5,929 nt of DNA from Pseudomonadota bacterium. Its GTDB lineage: Bacteria > Pseudomonadota > Alphaproteobacteria > Acetobacterales > Acetobacteraceae. The translations under genes were made by a program, and so were the position numbers. This document shows, in pieces, positions 5,268 to 5,929 of this stretch. Where the stretch lies: the NCBI GenBank assembly GCA_021826485.1, contig JAKAZX010000265.1, positions 1 to 5,929 on the forward strand, given 5' to 3'. The notes beneath the pieces were generated by a model, which was not told the origin of the DNA, searched no databases, and was given only the letters and a program-made list of their open reading frames with translations. How positions within the stretch are numbered: position 1 is the stretch's first letter; every line of letters starts with the position of its first letter.

Positions 5268-5929
5268 ATGCCGCGACGCGACCGGCTGGATGCACTGGCG
5301 ATCGGCCTGGTCGTGGGCCTGTGCGCGCTGTGGGGCGTGCAGCAGGTGTCGGTGAAGGTGGCGACGGCGGACGGGTTGCCGCCGCTGCTGCAATGTGCGC
5401 TGCGCTCCGCCGGGGCGGCGGTGCTGTGTGCCCTCTGGATCGGCCGGCGCGGCGGGCTGCGGGCGGCGCTGGGTGATGCGCGGGCGGCGCGCGCGGGGCT
5501 GCTGACGGCGCTGCTGTTCGGCACCGAGTTCATGGCGATGTATGTCGGCGTGCAGCGCACCTCCGCCTCTCGCGCGGTGCTGTTCCTGTATATCTCGCCA
5601 TTCGTCACCGCGCTCGGCGCGCATTTCCTGCTGCCGGAGGAGCGGCTGCGCCCGGCACAGGCGCTCGGCCTCGCCATTGCCTTCGCCGGGTTGGTGGCAG
5701 CCTTCGGGGAGGGGGTGGCGGGTGGGCGCGGCGCGCTCGCCGGCGATGCGCTGTGCGCGCTGGCCGGCGCGCTGTGGGCGGCGACCATCCTGGTGATCAA
5801 GGCGAGCCCAAGCCTGCGGCGCGCGACGCCGGCCGGGCTGCTGCTGTACCAACTCGCCGGTTCGGTGCCGCTGCTGCTGGCCGGCGCGGCGCTGCGGGGC
5901 GAGTTCGCGGCGCCGCTGCATCCAGGCGC
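5268..5929 (+). CDS. EamA/DMT-family membrane transporter, 3' end outside the window
   Basis: The first 220 residues of a drug/metabolite-type transporter; members usually have about 290-300 residues, ten helices and two EamA repeats. Visible hydrophobic helices lie near residues 10-30, 39-57, 73-91, 96-117, 123-142, 149-168 and 178-200. The first repeat shows the usual features: ALWGVQQVSVKVA in helix 1, then an RTSASRAVLFLYISPF segment and a Pro-Glu-Glu-Arg loop (PEERLRPAQALG) before helix 5. The second repeat begins with GDALCALAGALWAATILVIK. The start at 5268 is set by GGGGGAA (5256-5262), five bases before the ATG. It diverges from the chorismate mutase gene across 133 bases. The substrate cannot be predicted; relatives export amino acids, metabolites or drugs. 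It is very GC-rich (one 60-base stretch is about 80%), more so than the sugar locus. Confidence 0.9.
   Translation, partial: MPRRDRLDALAIGLVVGLCALWGVQQVSVKVATADGLPPLLQCALRSAGAAVLCALWIGRRGGLRAALGDARAARAGLLTALLFGTEFMAMYVGVQRTSASRAVLFLYISPFVTALGAHFLLPEERLRPAQALGLAIAFAGLVAAFGEGVAGGRGALAGDALCALAGALWAATILVIKASPSLRRATPAGLLLYQLAGSVPLLLAGAALRGEFAAPLHPG

Noticed and set aside
5135..5800. N-terminal extension of the chorismate mutase frame, and a second minus-strand frame opposite the EamA gene
   Set aside because: The extension is a Ser/Ala/Pro/Arg-rich shadow of the EamA gene. The start at 5134 has its own Shine-Dalgarno and gives a proper signal peptide, and the plus strand encodes clear EamA helices.

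Overview
The window is high-GC (by eye about 62-66% in the left three quarters and above 70% at the right end). Its codon use, gene families and gene order suggest an alphaproteobacterium, possibly an Acetobacteraceae-like one. The family-level placement is an impression, not shown by any marker gene.

Left and centre (1-4653) form a carbohydrate uptake and oxidation locus. The first 147 bases are the 3' end of an unidentified gene, followed by a complete Gfo/Idh/MocA-type dehydrogenase (217-1395, +). Converging on it from the right, with only 24 bases between stop codons, is a two-gene minus-strand unit. It encodes a CUT2-class (xylose/ribose type) membrane permease (2225-3442) and a single-domain sugar ABC ATPase (1420-2202). 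Divergent from the permease, across a 152-base control region, is a periplasmic XylF-like sugar-binding protein (3595-4620, +). Together they make a full importer: binding protein, permease and ATPase. The adjacent dehydrogenase probably acts on the imported sugar or a derivative of it.

The control region is the best regulatory signal in the window. It has a TTGACA / CAGAAT promoter reading toward the binding-protein gene, overlapped by a perfect 14-bp palindrome of the LacI-family operator type. A short GC-rich leader hairpin and a strong Shine-Dalgarno follow. A 12-bp hairpin after the binding-protein stop codon closes the locus on the right.

The right end (4715-5929) is unrelated in function and visibly richer in GC. 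It has a small exported AroQ/PchB-type chorismate mutase (4715-5134, -) and, divergent from it, an EamA/DMT-family membrane transporter (5268-5929, +) that runs off the window. I saw no RNA gene, insertion sequence, CRISPR array, prophage gene or clearly novel system. The points most worth a second look are the operator/promoter overlap, the pairing of a xylose-type transporter with a Gfo/Idh enzyme and no visible xylose-catabolic genes, and the exported mutase with a Glu at the usual catalytic Gln position.
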